A stretch of DNA of 64,000 nucleotides from JANXQG01 sp963804375 (GTDB lineage Bacteria > Planctomycetota > Planctomycetia > Pirellulales > Thermoguttaceae): contig CAWDQE010000019.1 of NCBI GenBank assembly GCA_963804375.1, forward strand, positions 124,001-188,000, read 5' to 3'. Below, piece by piece: positions 46,394 through 56,601 of the stretch. Position 1 is the first letter of the stretch, and every line of letters starts with the position of its first letter. The position numbers were made by a program, and so were the translations under genes. The notes under the pieces were generated by a model that saw only the letters and a list, made by a program, of their open reading frames with translations, was not told the origin of the DNA and did not search any database.

Positions 46394-48304
46394 CTACGGC
46401 CTGCTGATCTGCTCACCGCGCACCCAGCCGGTCTTGTCCTTGCCTTCAATCCGCACGCCGATCCACGACCCGCGAATCTCCAATACTTTGAGCTTCGTGC
46501 CCTTGGGCACGATCTCACCCAGCGAGCCCTTGACGCCGATCTCGACTTTGTCCACGGCCGTGACCACGAAGTCGCCCGGCTTCAGCGTGGCGGCAAGATT
46601 CATGCTATCCGCGGGTTTTGCCGCGGCTGCCGCGGCGGCGACCGCCTTGTCGATGGCCGCCATGGCCTTGCCGGCCGCCTCCTGAAGGTCCTTGTCCTCG
46701 TCGGTCGATGCCTTCTTCAGTGCTTCGGCCGAACTCTTGGCCAATGCGCCAAAACCACCCAAGGCCTCGGCAGACAAGACGCGCTGCTGCACCATCGGCA
46801 CGGTCAGGCCGGCGGTCGCCACGGGCACGGCCTTCGCGGCAACGTCGGCCGAGGCCGGATCGATCTGGGCCAGCGCCCAGGCGCCCATCAGCCGCACGTT
46901 GTCGTTCTTGCTTTCCAACTCCATGAGCAAGGTCGACTCGGCCGGGGCAGCATCCTTGCCGATCTTGCCCAGGGCGAATTCGATCGCGGCGAAAGTCATA
47001 TCCTTGTCTACAGGCTGTTGCAGGGCCTTGACCAGGGCGGGGACCGCGTCCTTCGCACCGGGGCCGATATTGCCCAGTGCGATGATCGCCTCAAGGGCCA
47101 CGCGGGAGTTCTTGTCTTCCACCAGTTTGGCCAGTTCGCCCGTCGCCGCCGCGGCGGGCGGACCGATGCGGCCCAAGGCATAGACGACATCGCCGCGGAA
47201 CTTCTCGTACTTCAAGGCGTCGATCAGGCGCGGCACGGCCGGGGCCCCCAGAGCGGCCAAGGCGTCCATGGCATGACGCATCGTCGGCTCGTCGGCATCC
47301 TTCATCGCCTTTTCCCAGATGGGCACCGTGATTTCCGGCGCCGGCGGCAAGGCGGCCAAGGCCCGAGCAGCCATCACGCGGGCAAACGGCTCTTTCGCCT
47401 TCAATCGCTCGACTAGCTTCTCGGTCGTCTCTCGGCGCAGCTCCTTATCTTCAGGATGGACACGGCAAAGGGCCCACAGGCTCGCCGTGCTCAGCATTTC
47501 GTTGTCGCTCTTGACGTTGCTGCGGACCGTCGCTTCGACCTCCTTGGGAATCTGCCCTAGTTCGCCCAGCACGAACGTGGCAGCGCAACCGGCGTGCTTG
47601 TCGCCAACCAGGGCCGCAATCTGCGGCACGGCTGGCGCGGCGGCCGCGCCGAAAGCGCCCAGCGTGAGCACGGCCTCGCGGCGAATCTCCGGCTTCGCGT
47701 CCTTGAGTTTCTCGGTAATCGCCGGGATCGCCTCTTTGGCCGCGGGGCCAATATCGCGGAGGACGATCAAGGCCCAAAAAGCGGCCTTGTCGTCCTTTAG
47801 GCCTTCGATCAGCCCGGGCACGGCCTCGACGCCGCATTCCGCGATGGCGTTCAGAATCCGCCCGCGGATGGCCGGATCGGGGTCCTCCAGCAGCTTGGTG
47901 CAAAGGGGGATCATCACTTTCGGTCCGGGGTGAATGGCCATGATGGCCTGGAGGTCGCAGCGACGAACGGTTTCGTCGGGGTCTTTCAGCAACTCGGCCA
48001 GGGCGGGCACGGCATCCTTGGCGGCGGCGCCGATCTCGCCCAGCGCGTGTGCCGCGTGGGCGCGGACCTTGGCCGATTTGTCTTTGAGCAGTTCTTCGAT
48101 CGGCTTGACGGCCTCGGCCGCTTTTTCGCCGCGGGCCCCCAATTCGTCGAGGGCCTTCACCTTGTCGGCCTCTTTATCCGACTTCAATTCCTTGGCCAGG
48201 TCCCCCTCGCCCTTGGGGAGAGGGTCGGCGGCGTAAAGCAGCGAACGCCCCAGGGTCAGGCAGCCGCAGACAATCAGAAGCAAAATCCAAAATCTAGTTT
48301 TCAT
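46394..48304 (-). CDS. Secreted HEAT-repeat protein with SH3-like end
   Basis: A 636-residue exported protein (signal peptide WILLLIVCGCLTLGRSLLYA). From residue 40 to about 540 it is built of tandem HEAT or PBS-lyase-like repeats of roughly 36-40 residues, e.g. SAKVRAHAAHALGEIGAAAKDAVPALAELL, PEIRREAVLTLGAFGAAAAPAVPQ and NSRVALEAIIALGNIGPGAKDAVPALV. A run of Ala follows, then a bacterial SH3-like domain (LGEIVPKGTKLKVLEIRGSWIGVR...GWVRGEQI), which may bind cell wall or peptides. A protein-interaction scaffold is likely. The start at 48304 has GGGAG upstream. Repeat-rich DNA makes copy number worth checking. Confidence 0.85.
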   Translation of the reverse strand: MKTRFWILLLIVCGCLTLGRSLLYAADPLPKGEGDLAKELKSDKEADKVKALDELGARGEKAAEAVKPIEELLKDKSAKVRAHAAHALGEIGAAAKDAVPALAELLKDPDETVRRCDLQAIMAIHPGPKVMIPLCTKLLEDPDPAIRGRILNAIAECGVEAVPGLIEGLKDDKAAFWALIVLRDIGPAAKEAIPAITEKLKDAKPEIRREAVLTLGAFGAAAAPAVPQIAALVGDKHAGCAATFVLGELGQIPKEVEATVRSNVKSDNEMLSTASLWALCRVHPEDKELRRETTEKLVERLKAKEPFARVMAARALAALPPAPEITVPIWEKAMKDADEPTMRHAMDALAALGAPAVPRLIDALKYEKFRGDVVYALGRIGPPAAAATGELAKLVEDKNSRVALEAIIALGNIGPGAKDAVPALVKALQQPVDKDMTFAAIEFALGKIGKDAAPAESTLLMELESKNDNVRLMGAWALAQIDPASADVAAKAVPVATAGLTVPMVQQRVLSAEALGGFGALAKSSAEALKKASTDEDKDLQEAAGKAMAAIDKAVAAAAAAAKPADSMNLAATLKPGDFVVTAVDKVEIGVKGSLGEIVPKGTKLKVLEIRGSWIGVRIEGKDKTGWVRGEQISRP

Positions 48305-48333
48305 GGGCAAACTCCCGTCATTGATCTTTGCGG

Positions 48334-49034
48334 TTAGAGGGTGGTTCTGGTGGTGGCGTAAAGCAGGCTCTGCAGGAATGTGCGGCAGGCCACGTAGTCC
48401 TGCGGCGGCACGCTGCCGATCTGCGACTTCAAGCCGTCGAACATGGTATCGATGTTGTCGCGGACCTGCTTCTGCTCGGCATAGTCCAGGGCGCCGTACT
48501 TCACCCACTTGGCCGTGAACTCGTCGATCAGCAGGCGCTGGGCCTGGAAGGCAACATCCTGCAAAGCGGACGGCCAGTACAACACGCCGCTGACCGGATC
48601 CATTTGGCTCGCGCTGAGGGCGCGGGCGCGCCGTCGCGGGCCATGCGGGCCAGTTGTTCGGGCGTGAGCCGTGGGCCGCGCTCCTTGGCACGTTCCGCGC
48701 GGCCAATATCGCGCATTTGCCAGAAGGTCTGCACGCCTTGCACGTTGTTGCGCAACTGATTGCTTTCCGCCTGGGTCATGTTGACGGCCGCCGCGCTGGT
48801 GGCCAGGTTGTATTGCCCCGCGGCGCTGATTACCTGCGACATGCCTTGCAAGGCCGCCCCTTCGGGGGTCTGCGCGCTACCGTAGCCGTAACCACCGCCA
48901 CCATAAACCGTAGTGGAAGGCGGCGGCACAACCGGTTGATAGGCCGGCCCGCTCCCCGGCGTGCTATCGCCAGTCTGCCCAAGCGTCATAACCGGGCACC
49001 CGATCAAAATCATAAAGGTCCAGATTCGTTTCAT
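48334..49034 (-). CDS. Small secreted protein of unknown function, frameshifted
   Basis: Two minus frames make one protein of about 233 residues. The first gives a signal peptide (RIWTFMILIGCPVMTLGQ), a Pro/Gly/Tyr-rich stretch (STTVYGGGGYGYG) and helices (NQLRNNVQGVQTFWQMRDIGRAERAKER), ending ARDGAPAPS. The second continues as SASQMDPVSGVLYWPSALQDVAFQAQRLLIDEF and ends at 48334. The switch fits one missing base in the GC-rich tract at about 48612-48632. GGAGG precedes the start at 49034. The protein recalls uncharacterised planctomycete secreted proteins. It lies just upstream of the HEAT gene on the same strand. Confidence 0.6.
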
Positions 49035-49167
49035 GAAGTTTCCTCCAACAAGAAGCCAATAATGCGATTCCCTTGTCATTTTACATGCACTCATGTCTTT
49101 TTGGAATCGGCCCCCCCGAGAGAATGACAAATCGCATCTACAGCCCATCGGTGGGGCAAAATAGCTG

Positions 49168-52100
49168 TTACTTCGTCGCCAACTCAGCAACCTCGGCAGG
49201 CGACAGGGCCCCGCGGTAAATCCGCACGTCGGTGAGGAGGCCGTGGAAGTAGCGGCCGCTGTGATATCCCTGGCCCAGCTTGAAGTTCTGGCCCGGGTTG
49301 GCGGCAAGCGGGCCCTTGCCCGGACCCCTGCTCTTTTCCACGCCGTTGACGTAGAGGACCGACGTATCACCGTCGCACACCACGGCCAGGTGCTGCCATC
49401 GGCCGGCCTTGAGCGGCGCTGATCCGGTACCCTGCCATTTCCGCCCGTCGCCGAAACCAAACCCAAAGCAGTTCGTGTTCGTCCCGTCCTGCTGCAGATT
49501 GATGCCCACAAACGGCTCGCCGTGGTTGCCGAGGATGTCCGCATGCACGGTCTGCGTGGCCGCGGGATTCACCCAAAGCGAAATCGAAAAAGGCATCGCC
49601 AGGTCGGGTAAGAACGTCTCCGTTTCCACGTGGGCATCGACCCCGTCGAACTTCAAGACCGTGCCGCGGGAGTCCTTGCTCCATACCGGGCCGCCGTGCG
49701 CCCCTGCAGTATTCCATGGTGCCCGTTGCCCGAACAATCCACCGCCATCTCCCCCTTGCCGTCGTCCAGCCTCCACCAGCCGTACATGCCGCGATAGCGG
49801 AGTGCGGTTTGGGAATTGGGGGCAACGGTGCGCGGTGTGCGGGTGCGATCCTTGATATGGTTCACCGTGAGCACGTAGCTCGCGCCCTTGGATAACGGCG
49901 ACGTTCGCAACGTCACCGTGATCAAGTCCGTCGCCAGCGAGGCTGAGAGAATGCGAACTCCCCGATCGATCGCGTAGTTCGTAACCTTCTCCGCACTGGC
50001 CTGCTCGATCGGCTTATTGAAGACGACTCCCACCTTGTCCGGTTCGCCGGCTGCCGCCGCGACAACGGCCGGTAGCATCGTGTCCACGGGAGTCACGCTG
50101 ACGGTGGCGCGGGTCGAGTCCACGACCCTTTGGCCGTCCGACACGGTGAGCTTGACCATGTAGGTTTCCGGCGCCTTGTAGGCATGCTCCACAGACCGGC
50201 CAGTGCTGGTTGCGCCGTCGCCAAAATCCCAGTGCCATGCGGTAATCTCACCCTTTGGACTATGCGAGCCGACTGCGGAGAAGGTCACGGGCTCAAAAAC
50301 CTCACACACTGGTTGCGAGACCGAGATCACGGCTGCCACGCCGGGCATGCGCCGGTACGTGATCACGGCCGCCTGGGGACGGCGGGGAGTGCTCACCGTC
50401 AATCCCTGTTCCATCAAGTCGCGTCCGCTAGCGCGGGTTGGACCCGCCTGGTCCCAGTCTTTCAGTTCGTAAACCGCCTTGGCGTCGAGCCCGCGGAGTT
50501 TCAAGGAAATCGATGACTTCTGACTGCGAGGCCGGCGGAAGGCCTCCACCAGTCCATCTTCGCTCTCCGGCCGGTTGAACTGCCAGGCGAGCCAGGCATC
50601 TTCCGCCAGACTATACGGCGTCAGCGGATAATAATCGCCATAGTAGTAAGGGGCAACCAGGCGGGCCTCCGTGGCGAGTTTCCGCAACAGCGGGTAATCC
50701 AGGTCTTTGCGCCGCAGGTCGTAGCCCAGCACGACGCTCATCGCGTGGCCGCTGCGGATCGTGTAGGCATCCACGGTATCGACCGGCACCGTGTTCGAGC
50801 CGAAGTAGGGGATCCAGGCAAACAGACTCTGGTGGAATGCCTGCTTGGCGGCCAGGTGGCCGTAGTTGTAGTCGGTCGGATGCAGGGGCACGGCACGCCG
50901 CATGGTCTCCAAGTCGTTGCGGCGGCCGCCCGAGGCACAACTGTCGATCCTCAAGTACGGGTTCCGCCGGCGGAGGGCGTCCCAGTAGGCCAAATAGCCC
51001 TGCACGTGCAGGTTCTCAGTCAGCCCCTGCCGGTCCGGCGCGTCGTTCCGTCGCCAGAAGTCCAGCGGGTCCATATTGAAATCCTGGCGATACAGGTCGA
51101 TGCCCTGCTCCCGCAGCACACGATCGACGTGGTCGGTGAGCCACGTGCGGGTTGCCGGGTTGCCGAGGTTCAGCAGCGTGCCCCCCAGCAGCCATTCCGG
51201 ATGGTTCAGCGCCAGCCAGGTCCCGCCGGCCACGCGTTCCGGCTCGAACCAGACAAGCGTCTTGATGCCCTTGGCACGGGCATGATCGCTGATTGCCCGC
51301 AGGCCCCGCGGAAACCGCTTCAGGTCCGGTTCCCAGGTGCCCGTCTGCGGCCAGCCGTTGCACGGGTACCAGCCGGCGTCCATCCACCAATAGTCGATCG
51401 GGATCCGCTCCTCGACATAGCGGTCGATAAAGTAGTTCTCGTCCTTCTCGGTCGCGTTGCACATCTCGTTGAATTCCAGCGAGGTGTTGCCGGGCATGAT
51501 CGGCGGCGGGAGCTCGCCGTCGGCGGTGCGGGGCAGATTGTGGGCGATCATCCACCGTCGCCAAAGGTTCTGGGCACGCTGCGGATCGGCGCCCTCCCAG
51601 AACAGCAAGGCGATCAGTGGCGTGCGGATCTCCTCTCCGGGCCGCAGCACCAGGTGCGTGATCTCCTGACCGGCGACGATCCGCAGACCGCGGCCCTCGT
51701 CGCGAGTGAACGTCGTGGCCCACTGGCCCGGCCAGCCCACGGCCATGATCAGCCCCCCGCCGGGCATCGTCAAGTTGCAATAAGGGAAGGCGCGATTGCT
51801 GCCCCGCCCGCCTTCCGGCGCCAGCCGCAGTTGGGCCTTGGGCGCAAGGACCTGTTCGAGCGGTTGATAAAGATCCGCCGCGCACGTGTCACCCTTGTTG
51901 TACTTCAGCAGATACTCGCCCACCGGACCGCGCTCGATGCAGGTGTCGATGGCTTGGATGTTGGCCAGCATGGGGGTGTTTCCCTGGCCCGTGTTCTTGA
52001 AATACACCGTCCATTCCACAACGGGGAAATTGGCGTACTCGATGGCCACGCAACGGACCTCCAAGCCGGTCTTGGCATCGGTCCACGTCAGCGTATGTTG

Positions 52101-52403
52101 GGTGTGGCCGTTGGAAGCCTTGCCGGCTTGGTTCTTCAGCGGCCAGGCCCGCAGGAGCGGGGCAGACGGCTGTTCGCCGTAGATGAACGAGAACACCGGG
52201 TAGTTGTTCGCCGCCGTCGGCATCCGATCCAGCAACCGGTCCTTGAGCCATTGATCTCTTTTCTCCATTTCCTCGGGCTGAGAAAGGCCGGCCGCGCGAA
52301 TTGCGCTCGGGCACGCCGCGGCGCCGAGCAGGATCGCAAGGGTCCAGGCGAGGGCGGACAAAACGGCAGTTGTCAGAAACAGGGTGCTGCGGGAATGCCT
52401 CAT
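49168..52403 (-). CDS. GH36-type alpha-galactosidase with PKD and LamG domains, frameshifted
   Basis: About 1,078 residues. A signal peptide (TTAVLSALAWTLAILLGAAA) is followed by an N-terminal beta domain and a GH36 barrel: IDYWWMDAGWYPCNGW near 337, KTLVWFEPERVAGGTW, the probable nucleophile D441 in LYRQDFN and the probable acid/base D497 in DSCASGGRRND. Then comes a PKD domain (EITAWHWDFGDGATSTGRSVEHAYKAP), an Ig-like segment and a LamG/concanavalin-like domain (VLKFDGVDAHVETETFL...ISLWVNPA). The LamG part is in another frame; the switch fits one G lost from the run at 49701-49704. It should release galactose from extracellular glycans. The start at 52403 gives the signal peptide and has AAAGG upstream. 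Confidence 0.88.
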
Positions 52404-52637
52404 GGTAGAAGCCTTTCTTACGTACAGGGGGAATACACAAGTCAGCTTATAAGGTACACGCTGCGGACCACTTGGTCCACTATGGTGTGGATCAACCGAA
52501 GTTCTTCCGGCTTTCCACAAAGTCAGGCCGGGGATCTTTCGACGAACGATCAGTCGGCGGCCACTAGGTACTCGACACAGTAGCTGCCTATCTCGAGGCT
52601 AATCAAAACCACGCGCGTAACAAGAGCGGGCCGGAAA

Positions 52638-53084
52638 TCAACCATATCCCATCGCGCGGAGATCGTCCTCGGACAGCCCGTGATGGTGGCCGAGCTCGTG
52701 CAAAATGGTAATGTGGATTTCCTTGCGCAGCCGGTCGTCGCGAATGCGGCCGTGTCGATCGGCGGCGGCGGTGAGGATGCCTTCGCGATAGATGGTCACC
52801 ACGTCCGGCAACGTGCCGGAGTGCTCGATGCTGCGGTGCGTGAGCGGGATGCCCGTGTATAGGCCGCAGAGATCGTCGAGATATTCGACACCGCGGTCGA
52901 GCATTACTTCCTCCGACGGATGGTCCTCGACGTGAAGCGGCACGCGCTCCAGAAGTTCGTGGACGAGGGGAGGCATTTCGGCCAGCACTCGATCGACCTG
53001 CTCGTCGAAGTGTTTGCGCTCGCGGGGATGCACGGGGCTTCTCTTCGGGGTGAGGACTAGAGATTTTACATCGGGCCGTATCAT
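52638..53084 (-). CDS. Zincin-like metallopeptidase family protein
   Basis: A 148-residue cytoplasmic protein with H129-E130-L-G-H133 (ITILHELGHHHGLSEDDLRAMG), the HExxH zinc motif of the small minimal zincins. The acidic segment before it (LPDVVTIYREGIL) and the LCGLYTGIPLTHRSI stretch fit the same family. These proteins are widespread and poorly characterised; proteolysis is not proven. The upstream side is a repeat block (53106 on), so the promoter may lie within or beyond repeats. Length is typical. Confidence 0.85.
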   Translation of the reverse strand: MIRPDVKSLVLTPKRSPVHPRERKHFDEQVDRVLAEMPPLVHELLERVPLHVEDHPSEEVMLDRGVEYLDDLCGLYTGIPLTHRSIEHSGTLPDVVTIYREGILTAAADRHGRIRDDRLRKEIHITILHELGHHHGLSEDDLRAMGYG

Positions 53085-53105
53085 CCTACGATGTTACGCG
53101 TCCTG

Positions 53106-53309
53106 GGGAAACGGGGCAGTTGTGGCCGTTCTTGCTGTTGTAGCCGGTCTCTGGCCGAGCCACGCTGTTGTGGCCGGTCTCTGACCGAGCCACGCCTCTG
53201 ACCGAAGGTCTCCCGGCGAATGGGGAAACCTTCGGTCGGCCATCTCGGCGGGGTCGGGAGACCCTCGCCAAACCTGCGGCGGGGTCGGGAGACCCGCGCC
53301 GAACCTGAG
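53106..53309. repeat. Intergenic repeat block, family B, second locus
   Basis: Partly duplicated segments: GCCGGTCTCTGGCCGAGCCA and GCCGGTCTCTGACCGAGCCA, then CCGAAGGTCTCCCGGCGAAT and two copies of GCGGGGTCGGGAGACCC. It matches the tandem block at 39482 with rearranged order. It separates the zincin gene from the divergent isomerase-like gene. Confidence 0.8.
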
Positions 53310-53394
53310 TTGGCAATTCGCCTTGCGTAGGGTAAAATAACCCATAGTTCGTCTGGGACCGACCCCTGCCACCCTACCCCATCGAGGTTTCGCC

Positions 53395-54282
53395 ATGCGT
53401 GTCTCATCTGCCCTTTTGTCCCGTCGGGCCATGCTTCGCCATACGGCGGAAGCGGCCGCTTTCACCTTGGGTTGTTCCGCCTTAGCTCCCCTGCTGGCGG
53501 CCCCGGCAAGCCGAGGATTCAAAATTGGGGCCTGCGACTGGTCGCTGGGAAAACGCGGCGATCCGGCGGCCTTGGACGTCGCCAAGAAGATCGGCCTGGA
53601 CGGCGTGCAAATCGATTTCGGCACAGCCGGCAACAACATGCGGCTGCGTACGCGCGAGCATCAACAGGCCTATCGCGAGGCGATGCGGCGGACCGGTCTT
53701 GTGGTTTCTTCGCTGGCCCTGTGCGAGATGAACGACGTGCCCTTGAAGAGCGATCCCCGCGCGGCGGCGTGGCTCGATCAGAGCCTCGATGTTTGCCACA
53801 CGATGGGCCTGCCGATCGCGATGACCGCATCGTTCGGCCGCGGCGACCTCGACATGTCGCATACGGAGGAAATCGACCACTTCGTCAAGGTCCTCCGCGA
53901 CGTGGTCCCCAAGGCCGAGAAACTCGGGATCATCATCGGCTTGGAAAACTACCTGAGTGCGGCTGACAACCGCAAGATCATCGACCGCGTGGGCTCGCCC
54001 CAGGTGAAGGTCTATTACGACGTGGGCAACTCGACCGACAAAGGCCGCGACGTGGCCCAGGAGATCCGCGCGTTGGGCAAGCTGATTTGCGAGTTCCATG
54101 CCAAGGACGGCCCGCACATGCTCGGCCAGGGACGCATCGATTTCAAGAAGGTCCGCAGCGCGATGGATGACGTCGAATACAGCGGCTGGATCCAACTGGA
54201 AGCCGCACAACCGCACGGGCTGATTCCGGACTATACGGCCGATAGGAAGTATCTGAAGAGCATTTTTCCGCTGAGAGTTTAG
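53395..54282 (+). CDS. Tat-exported sugar phosphate isomerase/epimerase-like TIM barrel
   Basis: A 295-residue protein. The signal has a twin Arg (SRRAMLRHTAEAAAFTLGCS). The rest is an AP endonuclease 2/xylose isomerase-type barrel: FKIGACDWSL, IGLDGVQIDFG, LVVSSLALCEM, GIIIGLENYLSAADN, VKVYYDVGNSTDKG, ICEFHAKDG and GWIQLEA. The Glu (LEN), Asp (DVGN), His (FHAKD) and final Glu (QLEA) are the metal ligands of the family. Probably a hexulose or inosose isomerase or dehydratase acting outside the cytoplasm. The FAD oxidoreductase gene follows 137 bases downstream with a palindrome in between. Confidence 0.85.
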   Translation: MRVSSALLSRRAMLRHTAEAAAFTLGCSALAPLLAAPASRGFKIGACDWSLGKRGDPAALDVAKKIGLDGVQIDFGTAGNNMRLRTREHQQAYREAMRRTGLVVSSLALCEMNDVPLKSDPRAAAWLDQSLDVCHTMGLPIAMTASFGRGDLDMSHTEEIDHFVKVLRDVVPKAEKLGIIIGLENYLSAADNRKIIDRVGSPQVKVYYDVGNSTDKGRDVAQEIRALGKLICEFHAKDGPHMLGQGRIDFKKVRSAMDDVEYSGWIQLEAAQPHGLIPDYTADRKYLKSIFPLRV

Positions 54283-54312
54283 AGGCCCACGCACGATTCG
54301 TCGATCGAGCAT

Positions 54313-54371
54313 GTAGGATGGACCTCCGAGTCCGTCCTGCCGTGATGGACGGACTCGGAGGCCCATCCTAC
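54313..54371. repeat. Palindromic repeat, family A, copy 3
   Basis: The best-conserved copy. Left arm 54313-54337 begins GTAGGATGGACCTCCGAGTC; right arm 54347-54371 ends ACTCGGAGGCCCATCCTAC. About 25 bases pair with one mismatch around a short loop. It is open in the frame of the downstream FAD gene, but the true start of that gene lies beyond it. Confidence 0.85.
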
Positions 54372-54419
54372 GAAGGCTCGCAAACGTCATGCCTTGAAAT
54401 TGCCATTCCCGACAAACCC

Positions 54420-56198
54420 ATGCAACCTACACGCTTTCTATTGGTCGTGGCGCTGACCGTCCTCGGCACGCAGGCACCCGTGGCCTTGGCCGATGATTGG
54501 CCCGTCAACATTCTGGTCGAGGCCGAGGCGTTTGACGATTACGGCGGCTGGGTCCTCGATCAGCAGTTCATGGACCAGATGGGTTCGCCGTACCTGCTGG
54601 CTCACGGTTTGGGGACGCCCGTGAAGGACGCGACGACGAAGGTCCGCATACCTCGGCGGGAAACATATCACGTGTTCGTGCGGACCCGCGATTGGGTCGC
54701 CAACTGGAACGCCCCGGGATCGCCCGGCCGCTTCCAGGTCCTGGTCGGCGGCAAGCCGTTGTCGACAACTTTTGGGACGGAGGGGGCCGAGTGGCACTGG
54801 CAGTCGGGCGGAACGATTGAATTGCCGGGTGCGGAGATCACCTTGGCGTTGCACGATCTGACCGGATTCGAAGGCCGCTGCGACGCGATCGTGTTGAGCC
54901 AATCGCCCCGCTTGCCGCCCAACGCCGGGCGGGAGATGGACGACTTCCGCCGCCGCTTGCTCAACATCCCGGAGAAGCCGGCGGACGGCGGCCATTACGA
55001 CCTGGTCGTCGTGGGTGGGGGAATCGCCGGCATGTGTACGGCCATGTCGGCGGCGCGGTTGGGCGCTACGGTGGCCCTGATCCAGGATCGGCCCGTGCTG
55101 GGCGGCAACAACAGCTCCGAGATCCGCGTCTGGCTCAACGGCGACACGAACTTCGAGCCCTATCCGCACGTCGGCGACCTGGTCCGCGACTTCGAGCAGC
55201 GGCGACGCCAGGAGATCGGGCCTGCCGAGAACTACGACGATCAAGCGCGGATCGCCACGTTTCGCGCCGAGAAGAAGATCTGCCTGCTGCTCAACGAGCG
55301 GGTCAACCAGGTGGAGAAGCAGGGCAACCGCCTCGCGGCCGTCGTCGCGCAGAACATCCGCACGGCGCATCGCACCCGCATCACGGGCCGCTGGTTCGCC
55401 GATTGCACCGGGGATGCCACGGTGGGCTTCCTGGCCAAGGCCGATTATGAGATGACCGAGCAGGGCCACCAGGGCGGCTCGAACCTGTGGGCCACGACCG
55501 ACACGGGAAAGCCTTCGCCTTTTCCCCGCTGCCCCTGGGCATACGACCTGAGCCGCAAGCCGTTTCCTGACTATCCGGACCAGTGGGGCAAGTGGTTCTG
55601 GGAATCGGGCTTCGACCGCGATCCGATCGCCGAGACGGAGCAGATGCGCGACAACAATCTCCGCGCCATGTACGGCGCATGGGACGCCTTGAAAAACGTC
55701 CGCAAGCAGTATCCGAACCACCGTCTGGCCTGGGCGGCCTACGTGATGGGCAAGCGCGAGTCCCGCCGTCTGCTGGGCGACGTGCTTCTCAGCCGCGACG
55801 ATCTCTTGCAGGGCAAGACTTATACCGACGGCTGTGTGCCCACGACTTGGTCGATCGATCTGCACCTGGCCGACCCGAAATACGTACACGGTTTTGAGGA
55901 AGACCCGTTCATTTCCTATGTTGCCAGCGAGTATGAGAATTTCAAGCGGCCATACTGGGTGCCGTATCGCTGTCTGTATTCGCGGAACGTGCCGAACCTG
56001 TTCATGGCCGGGCGGGACATCAGCGTGACGCACGAGGCCCTGGGCACGACCCGCGTGCAGCGGACCACCGGCATGATGGGCGAGGTGGTCGGCATGGCCG
56101 TCTCGCTTTGCAAGAGGTACGGGATCGATCCCCGCGGCGTGTATGTGGAGCACCTGGCGGAGTTGAAGGGGCTGATGCGGCGGGGCGTGGGACGGTAG
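54420..56198 (+). CDS. Secreted FAD-dependent oxidoreductase
   Basis: A 592-residue exported protein. The start at 54420 gives a signal peptide (LLVVALTVLGTQAPVALA). Residues 25-180 form a jelly-roll-like domain (ILVEAEAFDDYGGWVLDQQF...VRTRDWV), as in carbohydrate-binding modules. Residues from about 198 are an FAD-binding domain: YDLVVVGGGIAGMCTAMSAARLGATVALIQDRPVLGGNNSSEIRVW, with the GxGxxG dinucleotide loop, then GRWFADCTGDATVGFLA and the C-terminal NLFMAGRDISVTHEALGTTRVQRTTGMMGE. It belongs to the FAD oxidoreductases often mislabelled xanthan lyase in this phylum. Its gene neighbours suggest sugar oxidation outside the cytoplasm. The stop codon lies inside the hairpin at 56195. Confidence 0.88.
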   Translation: MQPTRFLLVVALTVLGTQAPVALADDWPVNILVEAEAFDDYGGWVLDQQFMDQMGSPYLLAHGLGTPVKDATTKVRIPRRETYHVFVRTRDWVANWNAPGSPGRFQVLVGGKPLSTTFGTEGAEWHWQSGGTIELPGAEITLALHDLTGFEGRCDAIVLSQSPRLPPNAGREMDDFRRRLLNIPEKPADGGHYDLVVVGGGIAGMCTAMSAARLGATVALIQDRPVLGGNNSSEIRVWLNGDTNFEPYPHVGDLVRDFEQRRRQEIGPAENYDDQARIATFRAEKKICLLLNERVNQVEKQGNRLAAVVAQNIRTAHRTRITGRWFADCTGDATVGFLAKADYEMTEQGHQGGSNLWATTDTGKPSPFPRCPWAYDLSRKPFPDYPDQWGKWFWESGFDRDPIAETEQMRDNNLRAMYGAWDALKNVRKQYPNHRLAWAAYVMGKRESRRLLGDVLLSRDDLLQGKTYTDGCVPTTWSIDLHLADPKYVHGFEEDPFISYVASEYENFKRPYWVPYRCLYSRNVPNLFMAGRDISVTHEALGTTRVQRTTGMMGEVVGMAVSLCKRYGIDPRGVYVEHLAELKGLMRRGVGR

Positions 56199-56219
56199 GT
56201 CCCTTCTGCCGGAAGGGAC
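56195..56219 (+). terminator. Hairpin at the end of the FAD gene
   Basis: A 25-base element starting GTAGGTCCCTTC and ending GGAAGGGAC; it overlaps the TAG stop and can fold into a GTCCCTTC/GGAAGGGAC stem. The identical sequence occurs inverted at 56577-56601. There is no T-run, so terminator function is inferred from position. Confidence 0.55.
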
Positions 56220-56576
56220 TAATGTGTTTGGATGCGCCGCACGTTCTCATCCTCGGATCGTGCGAACGCGTTGTATCGATCGTCAAGCCAACCAATAATA
56301 GAAACGCAGCGTTGTACGTGGGGACATTGGAAATGACTATGGAAATAACCGTTGGGCGTGGTACTGAGATTGCAACAGCGAGTCAACCGCGTAGCGGTTC
56401 GACTCCAAAGCCCAGAGTCGCGCAGCGCACTCTGGGTTGACGAACCGCATCTCGTTCCCCGCACTCCGAAGGAGTGCCACAATTTGTTGCACCGTTACAC
56501 GGTGCCGTTCGGTGCAACGCCTTATATCCAAGCCGCAACCAAGACTTAGGATTCTTTAGCAACTTGGCGCACATTG
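56220..56576. other. Palindrome-rich spacer between convergent genes
   Basis: No gene. It contains CCCAGAGT/ACTCTGGG around 56410-56440 and an imperfect GAGTCAACCGC/GCGGTTCGACTC palindrome at about 56381-56406. Flanked by identical inverted 25-base hairpins. A remnant non-autonomous mobile element is possible. Confidence 0.45.
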
Positions 56577-56601
56577 GTCCCTTCCGGCAGAAGGGACCTA
56601 C
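56577..56601 (-). terminator. Hairpin at the end of the 56598 gene
   Basis: The exact reverse complement of 56195-56219; read on the minus strand it begins GTAGGTCCC right at the TAG stop of the gene ending at 56598. Same stem as its partner, again without a T-run. Confidence 0.55.

Noticed and set aside
56385..56412. GGTTCGACTCC resembling a tRNA T-loop
   Set aside because: No acceptor stem or anticodon arm can be built around it; it is part of a palindrome.
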